A DNA stretch of 64,000 nucleotides from Novosphingobium mathurense (lineage in GTDB: Bacteria; Pseudomonadota; Alphaproteobacteria; Sphingomonadales; Sphingomonadaceae). Shown one piece after another: positions 20,031 to 28,150 of the stretch. How positions within the stretch are numbered: position 1 is the first letter of the stretch; every line of letters begins with the position of its first letter. A program made the position numbers and the translations under genes. The stretch lies in contig NZ_FVZE01000007.1 of NCBI RefSeq assembly GCF_900168325.1, forward strand, positions 1 to 64,000, read 5' to 3'. The notes under the pieces are model-generated. The model was given only the letters and a program-made list of their open reading frames with translations. It made no database searches and was not told the DNA's origin.

Positions 20031-20582
20031 TTAGGTCGACTTTGGGTGATCCTGCCACGATGATTGATCACGCGGCAAGCGCTGCTCGTCATCGATCACG
20101 ACCAGGCGATGCGGCGCTTCGCGGCTCCACGACCACAGCACGAGATTGCGATCGTCAGGCGTCGCACGCGAGGCAAAGCTCGGAACGATGACGCCCGCGC
20201 AACCTGCCGCGATCAGCCGGTCGGCAAGCTCCCAGGTCGGAACAGACTTGCGGTCACCGGCAAGCCGCTCCCACGCGCAGCCCAGCTGCGTGAGGGTGAC
20301 GTCGGCGTGATCGCGCACCGTGGGATCGGTGAGGTCGAGCACATCGGCAATCTCGGCGCGGTAGCTGCAGATGGTCAGCGGCTGCGCCTTGAAGGCGAAA
20401 CCCTGCTGGGCTTCGAGCCAGGCCGTCTCGAGGCTCAGCGCCGCGTAGAAGCAGGCCGTGCCGATGCGGTTGAACCGTCCGCCATGGAGTTTCGCGCCTT
20501 CGCCGGATTCGGGATCGTAGGCCCAGGCCGGATGATGCGCGCGGTAGACGAGACCGTCGAACCTGCTGAAGGCAAGTGCCAC
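20031..20582 (-). CDS. RES-domain toxin
   Basis: A 183-residue RES-domain protein. The Arg of VYRAHHPAWAY, the GGRFN segment followed by TACFYAALSLETAWLEAQQ (Glu), and the later Ser of VPSFASRATPD form the R-E-S triad of the ADP-ribosyltransferase-like fold. Characterised members degrade NAD+ or modify a metabolic enzyme and halt growth. The start is GTG 20582, 18 nt after the stop of the Xre/ParS-type antitoxin gene, the usual antitoxin-toxin order. Confidence 0.88.
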   Translation of the reverse strand: MALAFSRFDGLVYRAHHPAWAYDPESGEGAKLHGGRFNRIGTACFYAALSLETAWLEAQQGFAFKAQPLTICSYRAEIADVLDLTDPTVRDHADVTLTQLGCAWERLAGDRKSVPTWELADRLIAAGCAGVIVPSFASRATPDDRNLVLWSWSREAPHRLVVIDDEQRLPRDQSSWQDHPKST

Positions 20583-20600
20583 CTTGAGGGTGTCTGACGA

Positions 20601-20963
20601 TCAGGCAAAGCCGCCAGCGGCGATCCGGCCGAGATAGGCGCGGACCTTCTCGCCGAGACCCTGGCGGACGAGCTCTTCAGCCGTGGCGTCGCCGAACGAA
20701 GGCAGCGGCTGCGAGCGATACCACGCATAGGCAGCGAGCTCACTGCCCGCCCATGGGATGACGCGGTTGATGATTTCGCTCACCTCGCGCAGCCGCGCCT
20801 GCGTTACCACGCTCTGGCTGCGGGCAGCCTTGGAGACCGCATCGCGCGACAGTCCGGCCGCGAGAGCCAGTTCCGACTTGGTGATGTGCAAGGCCGCCGA
20901 CAGCCGGTCAGGCGAGACGCCCTTCTCGCCGGTGACTTCGCTCAGGAATGCCGCGCTTGCCAT
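20601..20963 (-). CDS. Xre/MbcA/ParS-type antitoxin
   Basis: A 120-residue antitoxin: a helix-turn-helix (LHITKSELALAAGLSRDAVS) followed by a toxin-binding C-terminal domain ending in the typical block WYRSQPLPSFGDATAEELV and a helical tail. It should neutralise the RES toxin encoded immediately downstream. An alternative start at 20975 is possible. Two tandem palindromes at 20984-21008 directly upstream are suitable operators for autoregulation by this protein. Confidence 0.85.
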   Translation of the reverse strand: MASAAFLSEVTGEKGVSPDRLSAALHITKSELALAAGLSRDAVSKAARSQSVVTQARLREVSEIINRVIPWAGSELAAYAWYRSQPLPSFGDATAEELVRQGLGEKVRAYLGRIAAGGFA

Positions 20964-20983
20964 TTGCCTCACCATTTGCCGAA

Positions 20984-21008
20984 TTATGGGGCATAATATG
21001 CGGCATAA
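20984..21008 (-). promoter_or_regulatory. Tandem palindromic operator of the RES/Xre toxin-antitoxin pair
   Basis: Two adjoining dyads, TTATG-GGG-CATAA (20984-20996) and ATATG-CGG-CATAA (20996-21008), lie just upstream of the antitoxin start. Their spacing and position fit binding of Xre dimers over the promoter. Confidence 0.6.
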
Positions 21009-21050
21009 AGCGGTAAATGTCAAGGTCGGCCCCCGGGTCGCGGCAAGGCG

Positions 21051-21563
21051 CTAGCCGAAGGCGACGCCGAGCTTCTTGCGCTTTGCCGGGGCCGCTGCGG
21101 CCGTGGGCTTCGCCTTGGGTGCTGCCTCGGCCGCAGCTTCCGGTGCAACTTTGGCCACAGCCTTCGGGCTCTGGCCGGGCCTGCGGCCAAGGCCGATCCT
21201 GACCGCAAGCTCCTTGCGTTTGGCGGCATAGTCGGGCGCGACCATCGGGTAATCGGCAGGCAGGCTCCAGCGCGCCCGGTACTCGGCGGGCGTCAGGCCA
21301 TGCTCGGTCCCAAGATGGCGCTTGAGCATCTTCATCTTCTCACCGCATTCGAGGCAGGTGACTGCGTCGGGCTTGACCGAGGCACGCACCGAGACGGCGG
21401 GTTTCAGCTCCTCTTGAGCCGGTTCCGGCGCCCGTCCAAGCGCGGCAAGCGAAGCGTAGACCGCCTGGATCAGGCCCGGCAGGTCCGCGGCCGCGATCGA
21501 ATTGTTGCTGACATGGGCAGACACGATATCGGCGACATGATCCAGCAGTGCTTCGTTTTCCAT
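21051..21563 (-). CDS. Ros/MucR-family transcriptional regulator
   Basis: A 170-residue Ros/MucR-type regulator with the short zinc-finger-like core VTCLECGEKMKMLKRHLGTE then HGLTPAEYRARWSL, conserved in alphaproteobacterial MucR. The first 50 residues (ADIVSAHVSNNSIAAADL) form the family's N-terminal oligomerisation segment. The C-terminus has an unusual Ala/Lys/Pro-rich tail ending KRKKLGVAFG. ATG 21563 with GGAAAGG upstream is preferred to the longer ORF. MucR proteins bind AT-rich DNA and control plasmid and surface genes; the family supports an alphaproteobacterial host. Confidence 0.88.
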   Translation of the reverse strand: MENEALLDHVADIVSAHVSNNSIAAADLPGLIQAVYASLAALGRAPEPAQEELKPAVSVRASVKPDAVTCLECGEKMKMLKRHLGTEHGLTPAEYRARWSLPADYPMVAPDYAAKRKELAVRIGLGRRPGQSPKAVAKVAPEAAAEAAPKAKPTAAAAPAKRKKLGVAFG

Positions 21564-21680
21564 GCGGGCGAGACCTTTCCAATCCACGGATCGTGGGTTC
21601 CTAGGCGATAGTTCGCCACCACGCCATAGGAGCATCGCCGGGGTGCGCCAGGCCTGACCTGATGCTCGAAGTGCGAAGGT

Positions 21681-22238
21681 TCAGGCCGCGAAGAGTTCGC
21701 CCTGGGGATTGGCAGCGCCCGGGCCCTGACGCCGCAGCGGCGCGGGCTTGCGCAGCAGCGCAAGCACAGCCGGCTTGATCACATAGACCGCATGGCGTCC
21801 GCCGCCGCGGTTCTTGTGGTTGGTGGCGTAGCCCGCATAGTGCCGGCTCATCAGCCCGGCGCGGACCAGATCGGAAATCGCGCGGCTGACATTGGCGCGG
21901 CCAACCGCCTGGACCTGCTCCTCGACCGCGGCCTCGATGCGCACCGCATCACGAACAGCGTCACCGGTCAGTTCGTGCTTCAGCGCAGCGGCCACGCGCG
22001 CGCGCAGCGCCGCCCGCCGTGCGGGCTGTTCGCTCATCGGCAAGAGCTGGGAGCAGAGCCATTCGCGCAGAAGCACCGGCACACCGCCTAGCGCCACGAA
22101 GGGTCCGGCTTGCCCTCGCCCGTCGGCAATCTCGGCGACCAGCTGGAGGACAAGAAACGCGTAGCGGGGGCGGTTCGAGGCTTCGACCAGGACCGCGTAG
22201 ATCCCACCGACACCAGTGATTTCTTGGGCTCGTTCCAT
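21681..22238 (-). CDS. Putative winged-helix DNA-binding protein
   Basis: A 185-residue protein with a C-terminal winged-helix-like segment (VGRANVSRAISDLVRAGLMS followed by GYATNHKNRGGGRHAVYVI, where the Gly/Arg-rich turn would be the wing) and a helical N-terminal half. I do not recognise a named family. Its promoter region contains an inverted repeat with TGACACT arms, likely its operator. Replication or conjugation control would fit the neighbourhood (MucR, SSB), but that is inference from context only. Confidence 0.6.
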   Translation of the reverse strand: MERAQEITGVGGIYAVLVEASNRPRYAFLVLQLVAEIADGRGQAGPFVALGGVPVLLREWLCSQLLPMSEQPARRAALRARVAAALKHELTGDAVRDAVRIEAAVEEQVQAVGRANVSRAISDLVRAGLMSRHYAGYATNHKNRGGGRHAVYVIKPAVLALLRKPAPLRRQGPGAANPQGELFAA

Positions 22239-22309
22239 CGAACAGTATTGAGCACAAAAGGTGAATCCTGTGAATCCCCTTTGTGCCTTGCCCTGTCGTT
22301 TGTCGCCCG

Positions 22310-22322
22310 TGACACTTCGCCC
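22310..22322. promoter_or_regulatory. Single copy of the TGACACT operator half-site
   Basis: TGACACTTCGCCC here matches, with one mismatch, the half-site of the inverted repeat at 22441-22468. It lies 72 nt upstream of the winged-helix gene and could be an auxiliary binding site. Confidence 0.45.
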
Positions 22323-22440
22323 GGAGGCGCCATCTGACTTGCGCGGCCGAGCGTGCTGCCTTCCCCCGCGACCACGTTAGTGATCGTGCAGCCATGCTCG
22401 ATGACCCGCCCTCCGCGCATGTCACGGGCGCAGCGCAACA

Positions 22441-22468
22441 TGACACTCCGCCTAAGGGCAAAGTGTCA
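22441..22468. promoter_or_regulatory. TGACACT inverted-repeat operator
   Basis: TGACACTCCGCC and GGCAAAGTGTCA face each other in a 28-bp dyad (outer 7 bp perfect, 10 of 12 in all). Together with the half-site at 22310 it forms a three-copy motif unique to this 500-base intergenic stretch (22239-22737). The stretch otherwise holds terminators and no gene I can support. Confidence 0.55.
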
Positions 22469-22511
22469 CAAATGGCATGCCCGGAGGGGCACAAGCGCAG
22501 ACCCGGCAGGC

Positions 22512-22540
22512 AAAAAAATAGGGCCAGCTTGCGCCGGCCC
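22512..22540 (-). terminator. Rho-independent terminator downstream of ssb
   Basis: On the - strand GGGCCGGC-GCAA-GCTGGCCC (one mismatch) is followed by TATTTTTTT. Two more stems precede it after the ssb stop: GGGAGGCGGC/GCCGCCTCCC at 22705-22727 and GGATGCC/GGCATCC at 22560-22578. Confidence 0.75.
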
Positions 22541-22737
22541 CTTGGGAAGTTTTGGGAGAGGATGCCTGAAAGGCATCCCTCATATGGGTTCGCGCCCTCC
22601 ATGCTGCAAGTGCGAAATAGACGCCGCGCATTGCCTTTTTCGCAATCGGTGTTTCGCCCGTCGCAGCGACTACATGAACGATGGGGGGCTGGCCTTGGCC
22701 CAATGGGAGGCGGCAGCGCCGCCTCCCGGGCTCGGGT

Positions 22738-23073
22738 TTAGAGGAAGAGGACTTCCTCGGCGACAATCTCGACCGCGTAGCGTTCGACGCCCTCCCGGTC
22801 GGTCCACTTGGAGTAGTGGAGGCGGCCCTGCACCTCGACCAGGTCGCCCTTCTTCTTGTGCTTGGCGACCGAGGTGCCGAGGCCGTTGAAAGCGGTGACG
22901 CGGTGGAATTCGGCGAGGGTTTCGGTGTAGCCGGCCTCGTTCTTGACCGTCTTGCCATCGACCAGCTTGGGGCGATCGGTGACGAGGGTGAACGAAGTGA
23001 TCGCGGTCTCGCCGGCGTGGCGGGTTTCGGGAGCGGCGGCGATGCGGCCGATCAGGATAACGAGGTTCTTCAT
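22738..23073 (-). CDS. ssb: Single-stranded DNA-binding protein
   Basis: A 111-residue OB-fold protein: MKNLVILIGRIAAAPETRHA, then FTLVTDRP, HRVTAFNGLGTSVAKHKKKG and VEVQGRLHYSKWTD. It is shorter than chromosomal SSB and lacks the acidic C-terminal tip (usually DDIPF) that recruits replication partners; it ends EEVLFL. This is typical of plasmid- or element-borne SSB that protects incoming single strands. ATG 23073 with GGAG upstream is preferred to a long N-terminal extension. The leader is highly structured (23112-23268). Confidence 0.9.
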   Translation of the reverse strand: MKNLVILIGRIAAAPETRHAGETAITSFTLVTDRPKLVDGKTVKNEAGYTETLAEFHRVTAFNGLGTSVAKHKKKGDLVEVQGRLHYSKWTDREGVERYAVEIVAEEVLFL

Positions 23074-23111
23074 GGGGTATTCTCCGTGGCTTGAACTCGG
23101 CGGAACCGCCC

Positions 23112-23268
23112 GCCGATGAACATCACAGGCAGGGCCAAAGGCCCGGGCCCGCACCGAACGCATGTGAGGGAAACCCAAAAGCGAGGAGTGGTGCGGCAAG
23201 CCCGAAGGGCTTCACGGTCCGCTGCTTTTGGGTTGCAGCCAGGGACTGGCCCTGCAGGGTTCATCGGC
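23112..23268 (-). ncRNA. Candidate structured leader RNA upstream of ssb
   Basis: Three nested perfect stems occupy this stretch: GCCGATGAAC (23112-23121) with 23259-23268, GCAGGGCC (23129-23136) with 23248-23255, and AACCCAAAAGC (23172-23182) with 23224-23234. The inner loop carries a further hairpin, AAGCCC-GAA-GGGCTT (23198-23212). The element ends 38 nt before the ssb ATG, so on the - strand it would be the 5' leader of ssb. It could equally act at the DNA level, for example as a single-strand initiation or protein-binding site. The rest of 23074-23550 has no supported gene. Confidence 0.5.
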
Positions 23269-23550
23269 AAACGAAGGGCGGTTTCGTCAAGTCAGGCTCA
23301 GCGGATCCCCGCAAAGATCAGATCCGTCAGCCTCGGCCATTTCGGCAGGACCTGCTCCCACCCGCCAGCGCCCGCGCAGCGGGCATTGCCTTCCTCGGCC
23401 CCCGCTCCATACTGGTCAGTGACGCACGGTCACACGGGGCCGGGCCCAGCCCCTCCCGTCCAGTGCCATGCGCTACGGCAAGGCTATTCGTCAGATGCGC
23501 AAGAAGGCGGCCGCAGGCGAGCATGGATCGCCTGCCCTCGATGGGGACGC

Positions 23551-23895
23551 TCAGCGCCAAGGCCTCGCGAGGCCTTGCGCGACCAGATAGTCGCCGGCAT
23601 CCACGCCGTTCACCGAGACCGAGGCGAGCGTCCGTCCATAGGGGGCGGTGCCAAGTCGCGTGATCGTCACCTGTCCGCGCGACAGCAGCCGCGTCAGGGC
23701 AACCCGCGAGGCTTCGCCTGCGGCAAAGTCACACCAGGCGTAGGACCGTCTCCGGTCCTGGCACTTGGGACTATCGGGCAGTTCGGGTGCATCGATATTG
23801 GCGATGCGGACACGCTCGCGGCCGCAGCGGATCGTGTCGCCGTCGTGAACAGAAGGCGACATGCAAAGGGCGGCGGCAGCAAGAGCGATCGGCAT
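23551..23895 (-). CDS. Thermonuclease-family (SNase-like) protein
   Basis: A 114-residue staphylococcal-nuclease-like OB-fold protein. VHDGDTIRCGRERVRIANID followed by APEL supplies the conserved Asp residues, and APYGRTLASVSVNGVDAGDY the second catalytic Arg region. The N-terminal MPIALAAAALCMSPS resembles a short signal peptide, so the nuclease may be periplasmic. Such small nucleases are common passengers on conjugative plasmids. It is shorter than classical nuclease but keeps the core. Confidence 0.85.
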   Translation of the reverse strand: MPIALAAAALCMSPSVHDGDTIRCGRERVRIANIDAPELPDSPKCQDRRRSYAWCDFAAGEASRVALTRLLSRGQVTITRLGTAPYGRTLASVSVNGVDAGDYLVAQGLARPWR

Positions 23896-24207
23896 GGGTA
23901 GAGCCTAGCGCCCTCGCCCGCCCGCACCAACCAGCCTCGCCGCTTCCTCCACTGGCCCCGATCGTCACCCGAAGGGCCGGCATCCATGCCGGCGAGCTTG
24001 GGTGGGCGGCGGTGCGAAAGCGCCGACGCTCCGCCCTAGCGAGTAGAGCGGGTCGCCGCGGCGCCCGCGTGGGACGCGGGCCCCGGGGTGCCCCCTTCCC
24101 TCCCCGCCTCGCCAGACTCCCGCAAAACCGGTATGAACGCACTTCAACCCGGCCGCACTGGCCCCGCTGCCGCAGGCAGAGCCATCTAAGGGAAAGGATC
24201 CCGGACC
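23896..24207. other. Gene-free stretch
   Basis: No supported ORF. A perfect stem GCCCGCGT-GGG-ACGCGGGC lies at 24063-24081. A C-rich tract at 24091-24108 resembles the G-rich motif found upstream of other genes (when read on the - strand) but sits about 195 bases from the nearest - strand start. The bases before 24208 should contain the start signals of the small + strand gene. Confidence 0.3.
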
Positions 24208-24396
24208 ATGGCTGATCCTCAGATGATGCCAAGCGCCCTGCAGGTGGCGCGCGCGATGACTGAGGTGCTGCGCGCGAAGCTGAGTGTCTTAGCGGCTGAA
24301 GAGGTCACGCTCTCCCGCGAGGAAGCCGCGCTTTGCCTCGGTCTTGCCGAAGGCGTGACCGAAAGCCTGGGACAGGACGCACTTCAGGACCGGTGA
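24208..24396 (+). CDS. Small hypothetical protein
   Basis: A 62-residue ORF starting MADPQMMPSALQVARAMTEV with an amphipathic helical pattern throughout and no Cys. GGAAAGG precedes the ATG at a slightly long distance. It is convergent with the pentapeptide-repeat gene. No homologous family was recognised. The composition (Ala, Leu, Glu) is compatible with a real small protein, but evidence is modest. Confidence 0.45.
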   Translation: MADPQMMPSALQVARAMTEVLRAKLSVLAAEEVTLSREEAALCLGLAEGVTESLGQDALQDR

Positions 24397-24414
24397 GCCG
24401 CCCGGCCCTGCGAC

Positions 24415-25106
24415 CTACCGGACATTGAGCCCCAATTCGCCCAGCAATTGCCCGGCCTGCTCGCGCGAGATGGTCGCCCCGCGAAACAGCCCCGCATCGA
24501 CCAGGCGTAGCCCGCCGAGGTCGGCACCGCGCAGGTCTGAGCCCTCGAAGCGCCATCCGGCGACCAGCGCCTCGCGCAGCGAGCAGTCCTCGAACACCGT
24601 CATGCGAAAATCGCCCTTGCGCACATCCGCACCCGACAGATCGACCCGGCGCAGAGTTTCCTTGCGAATCGAGAAGCCCGGCAGCTTGGCAGAGCCCAGC
24701 AGCACTTCCTCGAAATGGACGTGCATGGCGCGCGCTTCGGTAAAATCGGCGCCGGTGAGCTTGGAGCCGGTGAAGCGGGTCGAGGTCAGGCTGGCCCGGC
24801 GCATCGCGCAATTGTTCCAGTCGCCGCCAATGAATTTGGCCTCGCTGAGGTTCGAGCCCGAGAAATTGGCGAACGGTCCCCGGCAACCTTGCCAGACCGT
24901 ACCTTCAAGCTTTTTGCCCCCGCAAGATCGCTGTGCCGCAGGTTGCAGCGTTCAAAGCGCGAGCGGGTGAGATCGAGCCCGGAAAGGTCGCTTCCTCGAG
25001 ATCGCAGTCGACGACCACCTGAGCCGGACCGCCGCAGAGCGGGACGAGATCGGCACGAACCAGTGTTCTTCCGACGAGGCCACGCGGGGGCAAACAGGTC
25101 GTCCAT
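24415..25106 (-). pseudogene. Pentapeptide-repeat protein gene with three frameshifts
   Basis: Read piecewise on the - strand, the sequence encodes a right-handed pentapeptide-repeat protein (A(D/N)LxX repeats). It runs from MDDLFAP at 25106, through SDLSGLDLTRSRFERCNLRH and SGSNLSEAKFIGGDW, to GSDLRGADLGGLRLVDAG near the end, stop at 24415. The parts lie in different frames. Shifts occur at a run of five C (about 25090), at CTCGAGGAAGC (about 24995), and at a run of five A (about 24910). All three are single-base-type changes at or near homopolymers, so base-calling error is an alternative to true decay. An intact 129-residue ORF remains at 24415-24804. Such proteins can mimic DNA or protect gyrase, but no role is assigned here. 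Confidence 0.7.
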
Positions 25107-25254
25107 CACGCGCCCAACTCTTTCGCGGCCCATCGCCTGGCTTCGGCTCGGCCGGATTGGCACAATGTTCCGTTTGTCAATTGGCCGGGAGTGCGCATAT
25201 AGGGGGCACAAGTGGACTGGGAGTTCCCGGTCGGCGTCATAGCCTCGGTGAGTT

Positions 25255-26115
25255 TCATCGGGGCTTTTCGCTTATTTGGGGCGGGAAAACCTTGAGCCCC
25301 CAGTTCTCATAACCGCTGCCGACATTTTCGCGCCCGCCGTCGCAATAGAACTTGCGGGTCAGGACATCGAACGCGCGATTGTCCTGGCTCGGCCGCAGCA
25401 CGCTCATGCCGATCGGCCGCGCCACCAGATCGGCCAGTTGCAGCCCGGATGAGTTCGCCTTCTTGTCGGCAAAGACAATCTCGAACGGCAGCGGTGCCCC
25501 AAGCTTGTTCTCGCCGTCGCGGATCCTGCGGAATTCCAGTTCGAGGTCCTTGTCTTCCTTCTTGCCGCGGCACTCGAAGACCACGTGGGTCTTCTTGGCG
25601 TCCTGGTTCTTCTCGATGAGAAACTCGTAGAGTGTCTCAAGGCAGAACCCGAGCGCAAGATGGTAGGGGTTGTCTCGCTCGACATCGCGCGCGCCGAGCC
25701 GGTGCTTGTCGATCACGCAGCTGATCAGGATGAAGTTGGACTTGTCGACGATGCCGCTGAGACCATCGATGAACCCCAGCTTCTCGGCCTCGTTGGCGAA
25801 CTTGAAGGGACCCGTTTCCTTGTGGATTTCCCGCTCATGCAGGATCACGATGTCGTGGCCGAAGTGGTTGAACTTGAACTTCTCGAGCGCCGGGACAACC
25901 TTCTCGCTGTAGTGCTTCTTGTAGAAGACGCAGAATGCGAGGACGAACAGCGGGTAATTGGGATCGACGGTCTGCATGCCGTGATCCCCGCTCTCATCGA
26001 CGTAGACGATGAAGTTGCTGAAGCGCCCCGTGGGCGTGGTCGCGCTCTTGCGGTCCTCGACCACCGGGTCGAGATCCAGATCGAACAAGGAAAATTGCTG
26101 GTCGGAAGCCGTCAT
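25255..26115 (-). CDS. DUF3800 domain protein
   Basis: A 286-residue DUF3800 protein. The family core begins NFIVYVDESGDHGMQTVDP with YPLFVLAFCVF, which provides the conserved DES(G)D motif of an RNase H-like fold. A later acidic motif is EIVFADKKANSSGLQLADLV, where the Gln-Leu-Ala-Asp block is also family-typical. These features suggest a metal-dependent nuclease-like protein; DUF3800 genes are frequent on mobile elements and in defence islands. ATG 26115 begins MTASDQQFSLFDLDL; the longer ORF upstream is a shadow. Confidence 0.85.
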   Translation of the reverse strand: MTASDQQFSLFDLDLDPVVEDRKSATTPTGRFSNFIVYVDESGDHGMQTVDPNYPLFVLAFCVFYKKHYSEKVVPALEKFKFNHFGHDIVILHEREIHKETGPFKFANEAEKLGFIDGLSGIVDKSNFILISCVIDKHRLGARDVERDNPYHLALGFCLETLYEFLIEKNQDAKKTHVVFECRGKKEDKDLELEFRRIRDGENKLGAPLPFEIVFADKKANSSGLQLADLVARPIGMSVLRPSQDNRAFDVLTRKFYCDGGRENVGSGYENWGLKVFPPQISEKPR

Positions 26116-26319
26116 CGCGCCGTGATGCCAGCGCGGCACCTGCAAGCCAAGCCGAAGCGGGGTTTTCCACACACCACCCCCGGGCACAGCAAACCTTGCC
26201 GCACCCGCAAGGCCGGCATAGACTGGCCCGGCGTGCCCATCCGGGGCCGCGTCAGACGAAGGAGATGCGCGAGAGGTCGAACGGGCAGCGTCGATCGCGA
26301 GAAATTGGAGCAGACCCCA

Positions 26320-27552
26320 ATGATCCAGCGATACCGTGTGCTCGGCCGCAGCGTGGCCGAAGGCGATGAACTTCAGCACGTGCTGCGCGAGGCCTACGAG
26401 CGCAAAAGTCCGGTCCTTTGCGAATGCCGCAAGGGAACCGAGCTCCCCCTCTACATCTCGCACCGGCAGAATGGCTACGTGCTTGCACGCTGGCCGGGCT
26501 CAGGCGCGCGCCATGCGACCGCCTGCGATCACTACGACGCCCCTGATTACCTCACCGGCTTGGGCCAAGTGCGTGGGTCAGCCGTGCTCGACGATGAGGC
26601 GAGCGGCGAGACCAGCCTGAAGCTCGGCTTCCCGCTGTCGCGCGGGGCGGCCCGGCTCGCGCCCGCAGCGCTTACCAATGACAAGCCGACGGTGAAGTCG
26701 TCGGGTCAGAAGCTGTCGATGCGCGGGTTGCTCCATGTGCTGTGGGACCGGGCGGAGCTCACCCACTGGCATCCGAAAATGGCGGGCAAGCGGACGTGGT
26801 TCGTGGTGCGCCGCGCACTGCTCGAGGCGGCGGCAAGTTGCCGAGCCAACAAGGAAGCCCTGCCCCACGTGCTGTTCGTGCCCGAGAGCTTCAAGGTCGA
26901 AGAAAAGGAGGAAATCCGGGCCCGCCGCCGCGCGGCGCTTGCCCGGGTCTATGCCTCGCGCGACCAGATGATGGTGGTCGTGGGCGAGATCAAGGAGATC
27001 GTTCCCGCGCACGGCGCAGAAAGAATCGTCCTGCGCCATGTCGGCGACATGCCCTTCGTGATGGACCAGGACATGGCCCGGCGCTTTCACAAGCGGTTCG
27101 CCGGCGAACTCGCACTGTGGCAGGCGCAGGATGGACCGAACGGCAAGAGCGGGCACCTGGTTCTCGCCGGCTCGTTCGCGCGGCGGCGCGAGGGCACTTT
27201 CGACCTCATCGAGGTCGCGCTGATGCCGGTAACGGCAGAATGGCTGCCCTACGAGAGCAGCGACGAGCGCTATCTCGTCGGCAAGGCGGTCGCGGAGAAG
27301 CGGCGGTTCGTGAAGGGCTTGCGCGTCAATCTCGACACCGACACGCCGATCGCCAGCCTGGTACTCAAGGACACCGGCGAGGAAGCCAGCGCCGTCCACA
27401 TCCACGACCGCGACAACGAGGTGGCGGAGCCGCTCGAGGCGCTGCTCGCCGGGCAAGGCGTCGCGCACCTGCTGTGGAAGGAGGGTGAGCCGCTCCCGGC
27501 CCGCGTCAGCCGGCCGCCGCGGCGAAGATGGGTCGCGCGGCAGGCCGCCTGA
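26320..27552 (+). CDS. DUF1173 family protein
   Basis: A 410-residue protein of the DUF1173 type found on sphingomonad plasmids. The start MIQRYRVLGRSVAEGDELQH is followed by VLCECRKGTELPLYISHRQN and an ACDHYDAP segment. The paired Cys/His in this first region (CEC...CDHY) suggest a metal site. The middle (RGLLHVLWDRAELTHWHPKM) and the C-terminal beta-rich part have no assigned function. GGAG lies 9 nt before ATG 26320. The gene is divergent from DUF3800. Possible role in conjugation or element maintenance; unproven. Confidence 0.82.
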   Translation: MIQRYRVLGRSVAEGDELQHVLREAYERKSPVLCECRKGTELPLYISHRQNGYVLARWPGSGARHATACDHYDAPDYLTGLGQVRGSAVLDDEASGETSLKLGFPLSRGAARLAPAALTNDKPTVKSSGQKLSMRGLLHVLWDRAELTHWHPKMAGKRTWFVVRRALLEAAASCRANKEALPHVLFVPESFKVEEKEEIRARRRAALARVYASRDQMMVVVGEIKEIVPAHGAERIVLRHVGDMPFVMDQDMARRFHKRFAGELALWQAQDGPNGKSGHLVLAGSFARRREGTFDLIEVALMPVTAEWLPYESSDERYLVGKAVAEKRRFVKGLRVNLDTDTPIASLVLKDTGEEASAVHIHDRDNEVAEPLEALLAGQGVAHLLWKEGEPLPARVSRPPRRRWVARQAA

Positions 27553-27558
27553 GCGGGC

Positions 27559-28062
27559 TCAGCCGTCCGATCGGGGCAACGGTCTTGTCGGCAGGAGGTC
27601 GAGGCGCCGGGGCGTGTCGCGTGGCGCGCGCAGGGCTTCGAGCCGGGCGGTGACGTCGTCCTCGTGCTGGGTGATCTCGATGCGATTGAGACCGACGATG
27701 GTCCAGACCGCCCGCTCGGGCCGCTCGGTCACGTGGACCGAGTAGGCGATGGGCAGCTTGTCGGGATAGAGCCAGAGCAGCAGCACGGGCAGCGCGGCGA
27801 GGTTCGGTTTGCCGCCCGTCGCAGCGAGCGTCATCACGCCCCGGTCGCAGTCATACCGGCAGGTGATCCCGAGCGGCTGCGGGTGGCCGGCAAGGCCGAG
27901 GATCGTTACGCGTGGCCGAGCGCCGAAGACCGCGTCGAGTTCGGCCGGGGGTTCGGCTTCTGTATTCTCAGCCATTTCGGCGAGGAACAGTTCGACCGCG
28001 GCGAAGCGCGCGGCTTCCTCACGGGTGCAGGCAAGTTCGAGGGTGAGCGTGATCGAGGACAT
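27559..28062 (-). CDS. Conserved hypothetical protein
   Basis: A 167-residue soluble protein starting MSSITLTLELACTREEAARF, with a central segment ARPRVTILGLAGHPQPLGIT and a charged C-terminus (RPLPRSDG). It is convergent with the DUF1173 gene, 6 nt between stops. No motif recognised. It lies in the block of small conserved backbone genes that continues to 31.9 kb. Confidence 0.6.
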   Translation of the reverse strand: MSSITLTLELACTREEAARFAAVELFLAEMAENTEAEPPAELDAVFGARPRVTILGLAGHPQPLGITCRYDCDRGVMTLAATGGKPNLAALPVLLLWLYPDKLPIAYSVHVTERPERAVWTIVGLNRIEITQHEDDVTARLEALRAPRDTPRRLDLLPTRPLPRSDG

Positions 28063-28150
28063 GGCTGGGGCTTTCGTGTTGCCGCGCGCGCGCCGCGTCC
28101 CGCTGCCAGGGCAAGGGTTAGAACGGCCGGCAAGCGCAGAATTGAACGGG

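Noticed and set aside
23112..23268. Integron attC site or transposon end
   Set aside because: The nested stems lack the core-site consensus and no integrase or transposase gene is adjacent; a leader structure for ssb fits better.
24091..24108. Seventh copy of the G-rich upstream motif
   Set aside because: The tract is similar, but the nearest - strand start is about 195 bases away, outside the 35-60 nt range of the other copies.
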